Assembly (NCBI GenBank): GCA_030123565.1
Contig: CP126122.1
Span: 4,416,800-4,480,799 of the forward strand
Origin: Nitrospira sp.
GTDB lineage: Bacteria; Nitrospirota; Nitrospiria; Nitrospirales; Nitrospiraceae
Direction of reading: 5' to 3'
Length of the DNA: 64,000 bases
This document shows, in pieces, positions 32,232 through 41,058 of the stretch (its first letter is position 1; the number at the start of each line of letters is the position of its first letter). The position numbers and the translations under genes were made by a program. Under the pieces are notes generated by a model. That model saw only the letters and a list, made by a program, of their open reading frames with translations, was not told where the DNA came from and ran no database searches.

Positions 32232-33341
32232 ATGGTTTCGATGCAACGGTTCCAATCGGTCCTGGGGAAGCCCTACCTGCCGCCGCTCTTTTTTTTCAGC
32301 GGGGTGACCTACGACACGGTGACGCTGACGCGCATCGATCGGCTTCAGGATAACCTCCTGCTCCTTCTCTATCTTACGCTGCTGGGCTTTCTCATCGTGC
32401 TGACGGGCCGGTTGGGGACGAATGAGGCGACGGTTGAGGATCTCCCGCCGGATGCTCCAGCACCCATGAAATGGATCATCCAGGCCAAGCCTTACGCGCC
32501 GATGGCCATTCAGTTTCTGCTGGGCGGGCTCTTCAGCGCCTATGCGATCTTCTACTCGAAAAGCGCCACCTTGACCGGGACCGCCGTGTTTTTCTGTCTG
32601 CTGGTCGCCCTCCTCGTCGGGAACGAATTCCTGCGCGATCGACTGTCCAATCTGCAACTGTTGGTCGGTCTCTACGCCCTGGTCTGTTTCGGGTTCTTCA
32701 CGTTTTTCCTGCCGGTGATGACGGGTTGGATGAACCAGGCGATGTTTCTCGCCGGGGCGGCGTTGAGCGTGCTCGTGACCCTGCGGGTGGTGGAGCTGAT
32801 CTATCGCGGCAACACCGACCGGACGCGCCGCGAGGCGTTGTTGACCGGCGCACCGGCCTTGGCCGTGATCGCCCTGTTGGTGGGGTTCTATTTCCTGAAC
32901 TGGATTCCGCCCGTGCCGCTGTCGATGAAGTTCGGCGGGATGTACCACGAGGTCAAGCGGTCCGGCGACCGTTTCGAGCTGTCGTACGAAAAACAATGGT
33001 ATGAGGTCTGGAAACGGTCGGACAACACCATCCCAACCGACGAACCGATCTACTGTTTCACGGCGGTCTTTGCGCCGGTGACGCTGAAGACCACGGTCTA
33101 TCACCACTGGTACTACCGCAGCGACAAGAGCAAGCCCTTCAGCCACGCCGACAAGATTCCCCTCAAGATCGCCGGCGGCCGCGAAGGTGGGTACCGGGCC
33201 TATACCTTCAAGCAGGGCCTCGATCCAGGCGACTGGCGAGTGGATGTCGAAACCGAAGACGGCCGCGTGATCGGGCGGGTTAGGGTCCGGGTGGAAGGGC
33301 AAAGCGGGGGACCGCCGGCACTGAACACGATCGTCTACTGA
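32232..33341 (+). CDS. Membrane protein with C-terminal DUF2914 domain
   Basis: 369 residues from ATG 32232. Six or seven membrane helices occupy residues 15-235 (LLLLYLTLLGFLIVLTG; AMFLAGAALSVLVTLRVVEL; ALAVIALLVGFYFLNWIPP). The periplasmic C-terminal domain follows: YHHWYYRSDKSKPFSHADKI, then GDWRVDVETEDGRVIGRVRV, the hallmark of DUF2914. Function unknown, probably envelope-related. The next gene starts 20 bases on. Confidence 0.75.
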   Translation: MVSMQRFQSVLGKPYLPPLFFFSGVTYDTVTLTRIDRLQDNLLLLLYLTLLGFLIVLTGRLGTNEATVEDLPPDAPAPMKWIIQAKPYAPMAIQFLLGGLFSAYAIFYSKSATLTGTAVFFCLLVALLVGNEFLRDRLSNLQLLVGLYALVCFGFFTFFLPVMTGWMNQAMFLAGAALSVLVTLRVVELIYRGNTDRTRREALLTGAPALAVIALLVGFYFLNWIPPVPLSMKFGGMYHEVKRSGDRFELSYEKQWYEVWKRSDNTIPTDEPIYCFTAVFAPVTLKTTVYHHWYYRSDKSKPFSHADKIPLKIAGGREGGYRAYTFKQGLDPGDWRVDVETEDGRVIGRVRVRVEGQSGGPPALNTIVY

Positions 33342-33361
33342 GAGGGGGATCGAGGGACTCC

Positions 33362-33766
33362 ATGAAGCCTGTCAGTGGACTCAAACTGCTTGAAGAGCGG
33401 GAAGGCGAGGGGCCGGCGGCGCAGAAGGGGGATCGTATCGTCTACAACTGTCGAATTTTTTTGAATCGAGGCGAGGAAGTGCCGTTGAATCAGCGACAGG
33501 CGGCGCAATTGCCGGAACACATGGTTCGGATCGAGGACGGCCTCACGCTCATCGACCACACGATTGTGTTGGGACGGCGTCAGGCCATCGCCGGGATCGA
33601 ACAGGCGTTGACGGGCATGAAGGCAGACGGCTACCGAAAGGTCCGCATCAGTCCACACCTGGCCTATCGGGACGAAGGTATTCCCGACCTGATTCCCCCC
33701 GATGCGGTGCTCATTGTGGAGTTGTGGCTGCGACAAAACCTGTATGATGACATGACCGGTGTGTGA
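33362..33766 (+). CDS. FKBP-type peptidyl-prolyl isomerase
   Basis: 134 residues, no signal peptide, so cytoplasmic. FKBP pattern: GEGPAAQKGDRIVYNCRIFL, the GIEQALTGMKADGYRKVRIS core, LAYRDEGIPDLIPPDAVLIVELWL. Catalyses cis-trans Pro isomerisation or acts as a chaperone. Several active-site aromatics of canonical FKBP (Tyr, Phe, Trp) are not all conserved (G-I-E for W-E), as in divergent SlyD/FklB-type members. Confidence 0.8.
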   Translation: MKPVSGLKLLEEREGEGPAAQKGDRIVYNCRIFLNRGEEVPLNQRQAAQLPEHMVRIEDGLTLIDHTIVLGRRQAIAGIEQALTGMKADGYRKVRISPHLAYRDEGIPDLIPPDAVLIVELWLRQNLYDDMTGV

Positions 33767-33811
33767 AGGCCGTAAGAGGGATGGAAGGTATCGTGGGAGG
33801 AGGTTGGGTAT

Positions 33812-34708
33812 ATGGCGCGGTTTCGTTTCACGCTCGTAGCTGTTGTGGTCTTGCTGGTGGGAGGGGGCTGGAACCTTTCTGCCGTGGCTCAGGAGTCTTC
33901 CCAGCCGGCCCTTGCCTGGCAAGTCGGGCCGACTGAGGCGAAGCTGGGCGACCAGGCCCTGTTGAAATTGCCGCAGGGCTATCGGTTCCTCGGGTCGCAG
34001 GAGACGCAGCGGCTGCTCAAACAGATGGGCAATTTTCCGTCCGGTTCGGAGTTGGGCTTGATTACGTCGGCAACCGCGGGGGAACAGTGGTTCATGGTGG
34101 TCCGCTACATCGATGCTGGCTACGTCAAGGACGACGAGGCGGCCAACTGGGACGCAGATGCGCTCATGGCCTCGATCAAGGAGGGGACGGAGGAGGACAA
34201 CAAGACCAGGCAGGCGCAGGGATTCCCGCCGCTGGTCATTCGCGGTTGGGAAGAGAGGCCGCATTACGACAAGGCGGCGAACAAGGTGGTCTGGGCCATC
34301 TCGGCACAGGAGCGGGAGTCGGTGGGGGTCAATTACAACACGCTGGCGCTGGGACGGCAGGGCTACCTCAGCATGAACATGGTGGGGTCGTTGGAGGAAC
34401 TGCCGACCTTGAAGCCGCATGTGGGGCTCTTGCTGGCGAATGTGGAGTTCGTCGAAGGGAAACGATATGCCGATTTTGATAGCACGACCGACAAGGTGGC
34501 GGCAGTCGGACTGTCGGCGCTCATTGCCGGTGCGGCGATCAAGTCCGGCCTCTTGGCCAAGTTGTGGGCCTTCATCGTTCCCCTGGTGCTGGCGGGAAAG
34601 AAAGTGCTGATGTTGTTGGTGATCGCGCTCGGCGGGTTGGCCGCGAAGTATTTGAAAAAGAAACCCAAGCCGGAACAGCTGGAGGGTGGCGGGGGTCTGT
34701 CGTCGTGA
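33812..34708 (+). CDS. DUF2167 membrane-associated protein
   Basis: 298 residues: signal peptide (VVVLLVGGGWNLSAVAQ), a periplasmic DUF2167 domain (VGPTEAKLGDQALLKLPQGY, WFMVVRYIDAGYVKDDEAANW, YDKAANKVVWAISA, YNTLALGRQGYLSMNMVG) and one or two C-terminal membrane helices (LWAFIVPLVLAGKKVLMLLVIAL) with a Lys-rich tail. Function of the family is unknown. Its stop overlaps the GTG of the M50 protease gene, so the two proteins probably work together. Confidence 0.85.
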   Translation: MARFRFTLVAVVVLLVGGGWNLSAVAQESSQPALAWQVGPTEAKLGDQALLKLPQGYRFLGSQETQRLLKQMGNFPSGSELGLITSATAGEQWFMVVRYIDAGYVKDDEAANWDADALMASIKEGTEEDNKTRQAQGFPPLVIRGWEERPHYDKAANKVVWAISAQERESVGVNYNTLALGRQGYLSMNMVGSLEELPTLKPHVGLLLANVEFVEGKRYADFDSTTDKVAAVGLSALIAGAAIKSGLLAKLWAFIVPLVLAGKKVLMLLVIALGGLAAKYLKKKPKPEQLEGGGGLSS

Positions 34709-35418
34709 AGATCCTGTTGCTGTTGCTCTCGGGCATCAAGCTGGGCAAGGTGGCACTCACCGGCGGGACGATGCTGCTGTCGATGGTGGTCTATAGCTTC
34801 GTGTTCGGCTGGTGGTACGCGGTGGGGTTCGTGTTGTTGATCCTGTTTCATGAGCTGGGCCATTATGCCGCCGCCAAGCAGCGCAATCTGGATGTGGGTG
34901 CGCCGACCTTCATTCCCTTCGTGGGCGCCTGGATTCAGCTCAAAGAACAACCGATGGACGTCGAAACCGAAGCCTATGTCGGCATCGCCGGACCGGTGGC
35001 GGGAACCGTGGCGGCGATGGCCTGTTATTACGCGGCGGAATATACCCACAGCCAATTGCTGTTGGCCCTGGCCTATGCCGGGTTCATGATCAATCTGTTC
35101 AACCTTATCCCGCTCTCCCCCTTGGACGGCGGCAGGATTACGGCCATCATCTCGCCGAAGGTCTGGTGGCTGGGCGTGCCGATTCTCATCGGGTTGTTCA
35201 TCATGAACCACAGCCCCATGTTGCTGCTGATCGCCATCCTCGCCATCCCCCATGTGATGTCCACTTTCCGAGGCGGCCCCCAGGGCCTGCCGGAGCGGTA
35301 CTACGACGTGCCGCTCGCGACTAGGCTCAGTTACGGCCTGTACTATCTTGGATTGGCGGCCTTTCTTGGTATCATGAGTTATGAGACGCACTTGCTCTTG
35401 CCCTCCTCGCAAGGCTAA
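34705..35418 (+). CDS. Site-2-type M50 metalloprotease
   Basis: 237 residues from GTG 34705, overlapping the DUF2167 stop. An intramembrane zinc protease: the active-site helix is VLLILFHELGHYAAAK (HELGH) and the third ligand lies in NLFNLIPLSPLDGGRI. Six membrane segments; no PDZ domain is present, so it is a short, single-domain member. Likely cleaves a membrane-bound substrate; the coupled DUF2167 protein is a candidate partner. Confidence 0.88.
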   Translation: MKILLLLLSGIKLGKVALTGGTMLLSMVVYSFVFGWWYAVGFVLLILFHELGHYAAAKQRNLDVGAPTFIPFVGAWIQLKEQPMDVETEAYVGIAGPVAGTVAAMACYYAAEYTHSQLLLALAYAGFMINLFNLIPLSPLDGGRITAIISPKVWWLGVPILIGLFIMNHSPMLLLIAILAIPHVMSTFRGGPQGLPERYYDVPLATRLSYGLYYLGLAAFLGIMSYETHLLLPSSQG

Positions 35419-35492
35419 TCGAATCAGTCTGTTGAATCGATGTTCACGACCTGGTCCATAATGAGGTTGATGAAAACTATTTTGAGGGCTGC

Positions 35493-35610
35493 CTGAGGTT
35501 TCTTGCAGGATGTTCAAAATGGTTGTCCAGCGCGGCCGCAGCAATGAGCGGAGGCGAGGCGGCAGTGTCTTGCGAGAACAAAGCCGGCGACCATTTTCAG
35601 CATCCTGCGA
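35493..35610. repeat. Intergenic repeat unit D, copy 2, with flanking 12-bp inverted motif
   Basis: TTGCAGGATGTTCAAAATGG at the left is mirrored by CCATTTTCAGCATCCTGCGA at the right, making a long imperfect hairpin. The right half matches the complement of 28826-28870. Confidence 0.55.
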
Positions 35611-35620
35611 CGGAGGCGCT

Positions 35621-36328
35621 GTGCAACAGTTCACCGCTGAGGTGAGTCGCATCCAGGACCTGACGTATGACGTGCGGGCGATCGAGCTGCGGCTGTTGGA
35701 GCCGGGCACCATGACGTTCAAGGCCGGGCAGTTCGTCTCATTCGAGGTGCCGAAGGAGGGGCAGCCCCGCCCTGTGACGAGGCCCTATTCCATCGCCTCG
35801 CCGCCAGGCCAGCGGGACCGGCTCCTCCTGATCCTCAATCTGGTCAAGGATGGACCCGGCTCGAATTACCTCTTCAGCCTGCGGGAAGGATCGCGAACGG
35901 AATTCAAAGGACCGGCCGGCGCCTTTTACCTGCGGGATGATCCGACCAGAGACCTCTTGTTCGTCGCCACGGGAACCGGCATCGCTCCGATCCGAAGCAT
36001 GATCCTGGCTCAGTTGGAGCGCGCCTCTTCGCAGGCGGTCACCCTGTTCTGGGGCCTTCGCAGTCAGCGGGATCTCTATCTGCAGGATGAGCTGCAAGCG
36101 CTGGCCCAGGCCCATCCCAAGTTTTCATACGTGACGACCCTTTCCAGGCCGGACTCGGGGTGGGAGGGGGCCGTGGGACGCGTGACGGCCTTGATCGAGC
36201 AGCGGGTGTCCTCCGTAGCGAACCTCGCAGTCTATCTCTGCGGCGGGAGCGGCATGATCAAGGATGTGACGGCCAGGCTCAACGCCAAGGGGCTGTGCCC
36301 GATCTATCGGGAAAAGTATTACGACTGA
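35621..36328 (+). CDS. FAD/NAD(P)-binding ferredoxin-reductase-type flavoprotein
   Basis: 235 residues from GTG 35621 (GGAGG upstream). The open frame extends to 35510 but only through repeat D. FAD domain: motif RPYSIASPP; NAD(P) domain: LLFVATGTGIAPIRSMI and LFWGLRSQRDLYLQDEL, then VYLCGGSGMIKDV and the C-terminal REKYYD aromatic. It is a stand-alone reductase without an iron-sulphur domain and must pass electrons to a separate partner. Confidence 0.88.
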   Translation: MQQFTAEVSRIQDLTYDVRAIELRLLEPGTMTFKAGQFVSFEVPKEGQPRPVTRPYSIASPPGQRDRLLLILNLVKDGPGSNYLFSLREGSRTEFKGPAGAFYLRDDPTRDLLFVATGTGIAPIRSMILAQLERASSQAVTLFWGLRSQRDLYLQDELQALAQAHPKFSYVTTLSRPDSGWEGAVGRVTALIEQRVSSVANLAVYLCGGSGMIKDVTARLNAKGLCPIYREKYYD

Positions 36329-36344
36329 CGGCTGCTGAAACAGG

Positions 36345-36500
36345 CCGCTGGTCTTACCCGCCCAACCCCGTCGCGCCAAGACGCGCCTTGTCCTCGGCTG
36401 CGTTCTCGCGTCGCTCAATCCTTCGACGTACACAAACACTACGCCTCGGTCTTTCGCTTGCCGCGGCCTTGCTCGGGAAGGGCTGCGTCTTGGCGCAGCC
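36345..36500. repeat. Palindromic family element B, degenerate copy 6
   Basis: GTCTTACCCGCCCAACCC (36351-36368) then CGCGCCAAGACGCGCC, as in 28048-28085, followed by GGCTGCGTCTTGGCGCAGCC (a perfect small hairpin, 36480-36499). No coding in 36329-36562. Confidence 0.5.
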
Positions 36501-36562
36501 GAGGATGGGGAGGGGAAAATGAATACCTTTTTAAGCGGCCCGTGGCGGTGGTAGAGGTCGAA

Positions 36563-36757
36563 CTACTCAGTCTGGGCTGCTCGCTTGGTCGTGTGTTGGA
36601 ACACGCACTTGGGGCAGGTGTAATGGATGAACCGCCCGCCTGCGACCAGCCGTTTGGTCATCGTCACCTTGCACCAGGTGCAGAGGCGATCGGGCAAGTC
36701 GGCGAGGGGAGGGGAGGGGATGGTTTGCGGTGCGGATCGGTCGGCCATGGTCGGCAT
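36563..36757 (-). CDS. Small zinc-ribbon protein
   Basis: 64 residues (Met1 36757 or Met4 36748). Four Cys in two pairs: LCTWCKVTMTKRL and YTCPKCVFQ, typical of a zinc ribbon. The rest is short and basic. No partner domain. Several such small Cys-pair proteins occur in this window (28206, 28963). Confidence 0.65.
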   Translation of the reverse strand: MPTMADRSAPQTIPSPPLADLPDRLCTWCKVTMTKRLVAGGRFIHYTCPKCVFQHTTKRAAQTE

Positions 36758-36903
36758 TCTCTCTAAGGCGTCGCGAGTTTGTCAATGTGCTCGAGTCGGG
36801 AGAAATTTCGGAGATAAACATTTACAGTGTTTCAAACGTTGAGTATATTGCAACCATATGTGCTTCCACTCCACCCATCCTCAACAGAAAGGTCGTATCG
36901 TTT

Positions 36904-37347
36904 ATGCACAACGCCGAAGGCGCCACGTCCGACGACATCTCATCATCTTCAGCCAGGCTTGCTGACTCACCGATCCAGCCCGACTCCGTCGGGCCCGGCA
37001 AAGCCTGGGGAATTTGCACTTCCGTCGACCTCCACGATTGCATCCCAGACCGTATCCGCGATGCCAAACAGATCGAAGCCTACGTTGTGCAGCTCTGCGA
37101 GCTGATTCAAATGAGTCGGTATGGCGCCTGCCAAGTCGTTCATTTCGGAGAAGGCCGCGTGGCCGGCTACAGCATGGTGCAGTTGATCGAGACCTCGCTG
37201 ATCAGCGGTCACTTCGCCAACGATACGAACAGCGCCTATCTCGACATTTTCAGTTGCAAGGGCTACGATCCGGCCGTCGTCGAAGAATTCTCCAAAGCCT
37301 TTTTCGGCGCCCGTCGTTCGAGCCATCGGGCCATGTTGCGGTACTAG
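36904..37347 (+). CDS. S-adenosylmethionine-decarboxylase-fold protein (pyruvoyl-enzyme family)
   Basis: 147 residues from ATG 36904. The C-terminal 115 residues match bacterial AdoMetDC-type proteins: AWGICTSVDLHDC, QVVHFGEGRVAGYSMVQLIE, TSLISGHFANDTNSAYLDIF and SCKGYDP. If Ser98 is the processed Ser, His103 is at +5 and Cys118 at +20, the same spacing as Ser63/His68/Cys83 of the Thermotoga enzyme. The usual E-S-H motif is E-T-S here. No spermidine synthase is nearby. It may be a true AdoMetDC or one of the relatives with another amino-acid substrate. Confidence 0.75.
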   Translation: MHNAEGATSDDISSSSARLADSPIQPDSVGPGKAWGICTSVDLHDCIPDRIRDAKQIEAYVVQLCELIQMSRYGACQVVHFGEGRVAGYSMVQLIETSLISGHFANDTNSAYLDIFSCKGYDPAVVEEFSKAFFGARRSSHRAMLRY

Positions 37348-37409
37348 CGCAAGGTTGTGAGATTCCTGTCTCTGTGCAGGACCTGTTGTCTTGCCGGATA
37401 AGGCCTGCG

Positions 37410-37754
37410 ATGAGCCAGACTCAACCCAAAACAGTGCGGGCGTTTTTCTCCACACTCGCCGGCAAGCTGGATCCGGAGGCGGCCGAAGGACTGGATGCGG
37501 TGTACCAGTTCGATTTGGACGGTGCCGACGGGGGACAGTATCAACTGCAGATCCGGGACGGTGCCTGCCATGTTTCGGAAGGCACCCACCCGGATCCGCA
37601 CGTGACGCTGGCGATGTCGGGGGAGGATTGCCTCCGGGTTCTGAACGGTCAGGTGAGCGGGGCGGCCGTGGCCATGTCCGGGCGCCTGCGCATCAGCGGA
37701 GATGTGGGGTTGGCGCTCCAGCTGGCCTCGCTTTTTCCGACTCTTCGCCCCTAA
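37410..37754 (+). CDS. SCP2 sterol-binding-domain protein
   Basis: 114 residues forming one SCP2 domain: FFSTLAGKLDPEAAEGLDAVYQF, HPDPHVTLAMSGEDCLRVLNG, and SGRLRISGDVGLALQLASLF. SCP2 domains bind lipids or other hydrophobic ligands in a tunnel. With hopanoid genes elsewhere in the window a hopanoid or lipid ligand is conceivable, but not shown. Confidence 0.85.
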   Translation: MSQTQPKTVRAFFSTLAGKLDPEAAEGLDAVYQFDLDGADGGQYQLQIRDGACHVSEGTHPDPHVTLAMSGEDCLRVLNGQVSGAAVAMSGRLRISGDVGLALQLASLFPTLRP

Positions 37755-37838
37755 GGGGCGGTCGCATTCTCCCGTTCCTTCCGGCGCTACCGCCCATCCT
37801 CATCATCTCCGAAGTGGAGGGTTCATCTCAGTGAGTCC

Positions 37839-40800
37839 TCAGGCCTGCTGAATCACCGGTACGCCCGATTCCGCCCCAGCCAGTTGCTCCGCGCTCCGTG
37901 GAAACCGCTCTTCCAACATCGCATAGACCGTCGGCACCAGGAACAGGGTCAGGACCGTCGAGACCGTGAGCCCTCCCACGACCGCCCGTGCCAACGGCGC
38001 ATTGGTCTCGCTGCCTGTGCCGAGGCCGAGGGCCATCGGGATCAGTCCCACTACGGTGGCCAGCGAGGTCATGAGAATCGGGCGGAGTCTGGTGCGCGAG
38101 GCCGTGACGACCGCGGCGGCGAGGGGCAAGCCCCGGCGGCGCAGCACATTCGTGTAGTCCACCAGCAAGACGCCGTTCGAGACGACGATGCCGAGCATCA
38201 TGATGATGCCCATCATCGAGGAGGTGGAGATGGTCGTATTGGTCAGGTAGAGCATGACGATGACGCCCGGGATGCCCATCGGTACCGAGAACATGATGAT
38301 GAAGGGGTCGATCAGTGATTTGAACTGTGCCGCCATGACCATGTAGACAAGAATCAGCGCCAGTGCGCTCGCGAACAGCAGGCCCTCGAAGGTCTCCCGC
38401 TGCTGCTGGATCTGTCCGGCGAGGCGGATGGTGAAGCCCGGCGGCAATTGCAGGCGGGCGAAGGCCGTTTCCAGGTCCTGGGCGATGGAGCCGAGGTCGC
38501 GGCCGACGGGGTTGGCGGTGATGTGGATGACCCGCTGGAAGTACTTGCGCTCGATCTTCACGGGGCCGGCATTCAACTTCAACGTGGCCAAGTTCTTGAG
38601 GAGCACCGGCTCCCCGTTTTTCGTCGTCAACAGGACATGCTCGATGTCCGTCAGGTCCTTGCGGTGGTCCTCCGCGAGCCAGGCGCTGATGTAGTATTCG
38701 TTACCGTTCTGGGGGTCGGTGAAGATGATCGGGTCGGTCTGGCCGTTGCCGTTCAAGGAGTACAGCACGGCATTGGCCACGTCGGTTTCACTGATGCCTA
38801 GGAGGGCGGCCTTCTCCCGGTCCACGACCACGTTCACCTCCGGGTAGTTCTCCTCCCGGCTGACCTCGACATCCGCCATGCCCGGAATCTTGTGCATGAT
38901 GTCCTGCACCTGGTGGATGACGGTGCGGGCCTTCTCGAAGTCGTAGCCGTAGATCTCGACATCGATGGCTTTTTGCGAGCCGAAACTCGTCACGCGTTTC
39001 ACCAGGCCTCCGGGATCGAAAAACATCGCCACGCCGGGGAAGAGCTTGAGGACCGCCGGACGCACGGCATTCATGATCTCGACCTGGTTGCGGCGACGCT
39101 TATCCGGAGAGGCCAGATAGACGGAAATGACCGACGTGTGCGGCCCGGTGTTGGGGTTGAACAGCGAAGAGCGGCCCTGCGCGAGGACGCCGGTGCTGGA
39201 GGAAATCGCTTCGAGTTCATCCGCTGGAATCTTCTCCCGCAGCACCCGTTCGACCTCGGCGACCTGTTCGACGGTCTTTTCCACCCGCTGGCCGACCGGC
39301 CCCCGCAGGACGATGCGGAACTGGCTTTCATCGGAGACCGGCAGGAATTCGGTTCCGATGAGGGGCAGCAACGCGAGGGAACTCAAGAAGAGCAGGACGA
39401 CGGAGACGACCAACGTCCGCCGGTGGACCAGGATCCAGCGAAGACTGCGCTCATACCCTTCATCGAGGGCTTCGTAGCGCCGCTGGCTCCACTGCATGAT
39501 CCGCACGAACCAGTTCGGCAGATTGCGATGCGCCTCCTGTTCCGGTTTCAGGAATCGATAACAGAGCGCCGGCGTCACGGTGCGGGAGACGAAGAACGAA
39601 GTGAAGAGGGCAATCGCGATGGTGAGGGTCAGCGGAATGAGCAGGAGGCGCGCGATGCCGACGATGAAAAACATGGGCAGGAAGACGACGACGGTCGTGA
39701 CCGTGGAGGCGAAGATCGGCATGGCGACCTCGCGGGCGGCGTTCACGATGGCGTCCCAGCGGTTCCGATCCACGTTCAAGTGGCGTTGGATGTTTTCCAA
39801 TTCGACGATGGAGTCGTCCACCAAACGCCCGATGCCGAGCGCCAACCCTCCCATGGTAAAGACATTCAAGGTCTGGTTGGTGAAATAGAGCACGATGAAG
39901 GTCACGAGAATCGAGAGCGGGATGGCGACAGAGATGATCAGGGTGCTGGTGAGATTTCTCAGGAACAGCAGGATGACCGCCGCCGCCAGCAACGAGCCAT
40001 GGAGGGCCTGCTCAATGAGGTTCTTGATCGATTGCCGGATATAGATCGATTGGTCGAAGGAAATGCCCAATTGCACGCCCGGCGGGATGCCGATCATTTT
40101 GGGGATCGCCTTCCGCAGGGCATCGACCACTTCCACCGTGTTGGCGATCGGTTGTTTGTTGACCCGGAGGTAGACGGAGCGTTTACCGTCCGTGCGGACG
40201 ACGTTGGTTTGAATGTCGGAGGAGTCCGTCAGGGTGCCGATGTCGCGCACGCGCACCGGGTTGCCGCGCGGATCGATCTTGACCACCACGTCGGCGATCG
40301 GCTCCACCGTCTTGAATTGGGTGTTCGTGAATACGTTGTAATCGAGGTTGCCGGCCTTGATGTCGCCCGAGGGCAGAATCAGGTTGGAGGCCTTCACGGC
40401 CTTGACCACGTCGAGGATGGAGAGGCCGCGCGCCTGGAGCAGGGCCGGGTCCAGGTTGATGTTGATCTGGCGGATTTTTCCACCTTCGACCGTGGCAGCC
40501 GCGACGTTGGCGATCTGTTCGATCTGGGGCGCGATCGTGTTGTAAGCCAGGTCGTAGAGCGCCCGCTCGTCGAGGTCGCCGCCGGCCGCCGTGACGATGG
40601 CGACCGGAATGTTGGAGACGTCGAACTTGACGATGAAGGGTTGCAGGATGCCGGGCGGCAGGCTGTTCAGGATCTGGGTAATGCGTTGCATCACCTCCAT
40701 CTGCCCCACGTTGATGTCCGCGCCCCAGTTGAACCAGACCTGCACCGCCCCGATTCCCTGTTTGGCGAAGGACTCCACATGTTCGACGTTGGAGGCGGAA

Positions 40801-41015
40801 CTGACGGCCTTCTCGATCGGGTAGACGACGCTCTGTTCGATGTCGAGCGGAGGGGCGCCCTTGTAAATGACGCCGACGAAGGCGACCGGGACCTGGATGT
40901 TGGGGAAGAGGTCGACCGGGAGGCGATCGAGTGACGTAGCCCCCAGGATCACCATGGCCAGGGACAGCATCAGGATGCCGATGCGGTTACGAAGTGCGAG
41001 GAGCGTCAGCCACAT
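37839..41015 (-). CDS. RND efflux transporter, inner-membrane permease
   Basis: 1058 residues, standard AcrB/MexB-type length: 12 membrane helices and two large periplasmic loops. N-terminal ALRNRIGILMLSLAMVILG, PVDLFPNIQVP and later GGLALGIGRLVDDSIVELENI with the proton-relay acidic pair in TM4, and MIIMMLGIVVSNGVLLVDY in TM11. The second half ends LVPTVYAMLEE. Uses proton influx to expel drugs, solvents or metals. The Asp-Asp pair but no clear metal signature favours the hydrophobic-compound (HAE1) type. Confidence 0.93.
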   Translation of the reverse strand: MWLTLLALRNRIGILMLSLAMVILGATSLDRLPVDLFPNIQVPVAFVGVIYKGAPPLDIEQSVVYPIEKAVSSASNVEHVESFAKQGIGAVQVWFNWGADINVGQMEVMQRITQILNSLPPGILQPFIVKFDVSNIPVAIVTAAGGDLDERALYDLAYNTIAPQIEQIANVAAATVEGGKIRQININLDPALLQARGLSILDVVKAVKASNLILPSGDIKAGNLDYNVFTNTQFKTVEPIADVVVKIDPRGNPVRVRDIGTLTDSSDIQTNVVRTDGKRSVYLRVNKQPIANTVEVVDALRKAIPKMIGIPPGVQLGISFDQSIYIRQSIKNLIEQALHGSLLAAAVILLFLRNLTSTLIISVAIPLSILVTFIVLYFTNQTLNVFTMGGLALGIGRLVDDSIVELENIQRHLNVDRNRWDAIVNAAREVAMPIFASTVTTVVVFLPMFFIVGIARLLLIPLTLTIAIALFTSFFVSRTVTPALCYRFLKPEQEAHRNLPNWFVRIMQWSQRRYEALDEGYERSLRWILVHRRTLVVSVVLLFLSSLALLPLIGTEFLPVSDESQFRIVLRGPVGQRVEKTVEQVAEVERVLREKIPADELEAISSSTGVLAQGRSSLFNPNTGPHTSVISVYLASPDKRRRNQVEIMNAVRPAVLKLFPGVAMFFDPGGLVKRVTSFGSQKAIDVEIYGYDFEKARTVIHQVQDIMHKIPGMADVEVSREENYPEVNVVVDREKAALLGISETDVANAVLYSLNGNGQTDPIIFTDPQNGNEYYISAWLAEDHRKDLTDIEHVLLTTKNGEPVLLKNLATLKLNAGPVKIERKYFQRVIHITANPVGRDLGSIAQDLETAFARLQLPPGFTIRLAGQIQQQRETFEGLLFASALALILVYMVMAAQFKSLIDPFIIMFSVPMGIPGVIVMLYLTNTTISTSSMMGIIMMLGIVVSNGVLLVDYTNVLRRRGLPLAAAVVTASRTRLRPILMTSLATVVGLIPMALGLGTGSETNAPLARAVVGGLTVSTVLTLFLVPTVYAMLEERFPRSAEQLAGAESGVPVIQQA

Positions 41016-41030
41016 AATAATGATGAAGGC

Positions 41031-41058
41031 GTCAGGCGTCAGGTGTCAGGCGTGAGGA
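41031..41058. repeat. Tandem heptamer GTCAGGC x4
   Basis: GTCAGGC GTCAGGT GTCAGGC GTGAGGA. It overlaps the last codons and stop of the adaptor gene (SRLTPDA), so the repeat encodes the extreme C-terminus. Confidence 0.55.

Noticed and set aside
38892-40934. 680-codon open frame on the + strand opposite the RND permease
   Set aside because: It is antisense to a clear 1058-residue transporter; its protein is rich in Arg, Asp, Gly and His with no fold or membrane pattern, as expected for a shadow frame in high-GC DNA.
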